Positions 63,528 through 64,000 of a DNA stretch of 64,000 nucleotides are shown one piece after another; within the stretch, counting starts at the first letter, position 1, and the number at the start of each line of letters is the position of its first letter. A program made the position numbers and the translations under genes. The stretch spans positions 3,100,001-3,164,000 of the forward strand of contig NZ_CP126095.1 of NCBI RefSeq assembly GCF_030123105.1. Direction: 5' to 3'. The notes under the pieces were generated by a model. It worked only from the letters and a program-made list of their open reading frames with translations, did no database searches and was not told where the DNA came from. Origin of the DNA: Paenibacillus sp. G2S3. GTDB taxonomy: Bacteria; Bacillota; Bacilli; Paenibacillales; Paenibacillaceae.

Positions 63528-63628
63528 TGCTCAGTTTCTACACTGACATTTATATGTTTGTACCGTTCATTTGTGTACTTACAAGCAGAAGGCTTGCACC
63601 TAAGGGTGCAGTGTCTTCTGCTTTTTTT
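63528..63628 (+). promoter_or_regulatory. Promoter and attenuator-like leader of the ABC-F gene
   Basis: -35 TTGCTC and -10 TTATAT are 17 bases apart at 63528-63556. A strong terminator follows at 63584-63628 (AGCAGAAG...GCACC with GGTGC...CTTCTGCT, T7). No promoter is seen between it and the start codon 37 bases later. Confidence 0.6.
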
Positions 63629-63664
63629 GCGTTCTTAATTAATTTCAGAAAAGAGGAATAGGAA

Positions 63665-64000
63665 ATGAGTTTACTTGAGGTTTCAAATTTATCACATGCC
63701 TTTGGAGATAAGGTTCTATACAAGAATGTTTCTATGGAATTGTACAAGGGTGAGCATGTAGGCGTGGTTGGACAGAACGGAACGGGGAAAAGTACGTTAA
63801 TTAGCATCTTGACGGGCGAAGTAATTCCGGATGATGGAATGATAAAGTGGCAGCCCAATATTACAATCGGTCATCTCGATCAACATGCTGCCATGGATGG
63901 AAACAGTACGGTTCATAATTATTTAAGACAGGCTTTCTCAGAATTATATGAACTAGAACGAAAAATGAATGAGCTTTATGAGGAGTGCGCTGTAACTGGC
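63665..64000 (+). CDS. ABC-F family ATPase, N-terminal part (cut by window end)
   Basis: First 112 codons of an ABC-F protein, the soluble translation-factor or antibiotic-resistance class with two ATPase domains. MSLLEVSNLSHAFGDKVLYKNVSMELYKGEHVGVVGQNGTGKST shows an ABC-F start and Walker A (GQNGTGKST, about residues 36-44). WQPNITIGHLDQHAAMDG and the following helix fit the YfmM/resistance-type group. The ATG follows AAGAGGAATAGG. It lies behind an attenuator-like terminator, as in inducible ARE ABC-F genes such as vmlR and lmo0919. The 3' end lies outside the window. Confidence 0.87.
   Translation, partial: MSLLEVSNLSHAFGDKVLYKNVSMELYKGEHVGVVGQNGTGKSTLISILTGEVIPDDGMIKWQPNITIGHLDQHAAMDGNSTVHNYLRQAFSELYELERKMNELYEECAVTG

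Noticed and set aside
63554..63661. 35-codon frame as a leader peptide of the ABC-F gene
   Set aside because: Its ATG overlaps the predicted -10 box, it lacks a ribosome site, and its open frame simply runs through the terminator. Not annotated as a gene.
63550..63858. 102-aa minus-strand frame at the window end
   Set aside because: It is antisense to the ABC-F gene and its terminator, with no ribosome site.
1..64000. tRNA, rRNA, CRISPR arrays and prophage genes
   Set aside because: I saw no cloverleaf clusters, rRNA cores, regularly spaced repeats or phage structural genes.

Overview
The window looks like chromosome from a Gram-positive, spore-former-type Firmicute close to Paenibacillus. 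GC is moderate and falls in the accessory stretches, Shine-Dalgarno sites are strong (GGAGG), TTG and GTG starts are common, and genes sit in short co-directional operons ended by clear stem-loop terminators. Many products match Bacillus families (HssRS-HrtBA, BdhA, YeeI, YqkF, YxjG/H, YtrA-type GntR, DUF2691, DUF3977). There is one complete insertion sequence. I saw no tRNA, rRNA, CRISPR array or prophage.

Layout. 0-8.4 kb: a DUF58 protein, a TgpA-like membrane protein without a transglutaminase core, then a large secreted repeat protein followed by a MacAB-type ABC exporter (ATPase, permease, adaptor). 8.4-15 kb: single genes for a GH3 lipoprotein, ferritin, a beta-propeller protein, a CDF metal exporter, bacteriohemerythrin and a metallophosphoesterase. 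15-19 kb: a heme-sensing and heme-detoxification cluster (hssR-hssS-hrtB-hrtA) with a candidate HssR direct repeat. 19-25.5 kb: LysR, GNAT and AraC regulators or enzymes, then a four-gene operon of three Gfo/Idh/MocA oxidoreductases and one sugar isomerase. 26-28 kb: malate:quinone oxidoreductase. 27.7-33 kb: an AT-rich accessory region of small genes. It includes a CatB-type acetyltransferase behind a leader peptide and hairpin, and a PgsA-like gene that has lost most of its catalytic motif. 33-37 kb: a GntR-ABC operon with a densely patterned promoter. 37-41 kb: Rrf2, two methyltransferases, and an IS3-family (IS150-like) element inserted in the loop of a terminator. 41-49.8 kb: aldo/keto reductase, MsrA, a lipoprotein plus two-component system, a PadR/MFS efflux pair with two PadR operators, HAD and GNAT genes. 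49.8-53.3 kb: butanediol dehydrogenase divergent from a LacI regulator with matching operators, then cysK. 53.5-57.5 kb: acylphosphatase, a TPM-domain protein with a Gly/Ser tail, and a phosphodiester glycosidase. 57.5-61.8 kb: LysR, two MetE C-terminal-like methyltransferases, and yeeI. 61.8-64 kb: a fluoride riboswitch controlling a CLC-F fluoride exporter, a small self-contained transcription unit, and an ABC-F gene behind an attenuator-like terminator, cut by the window end.

The region is rich in stress and detoxification functions (heme, iron, metal, fluoride, drugs, methionine sulfoxide) and in cis-regulatory RNA or operator structures. The most interesting items are the CatB leader and hairpin, the terminator-targeted IS, the fluoride riboswitch with CLC-F, the 63.2-63.7 kb leader region, and the deleted PgsA paralogue.
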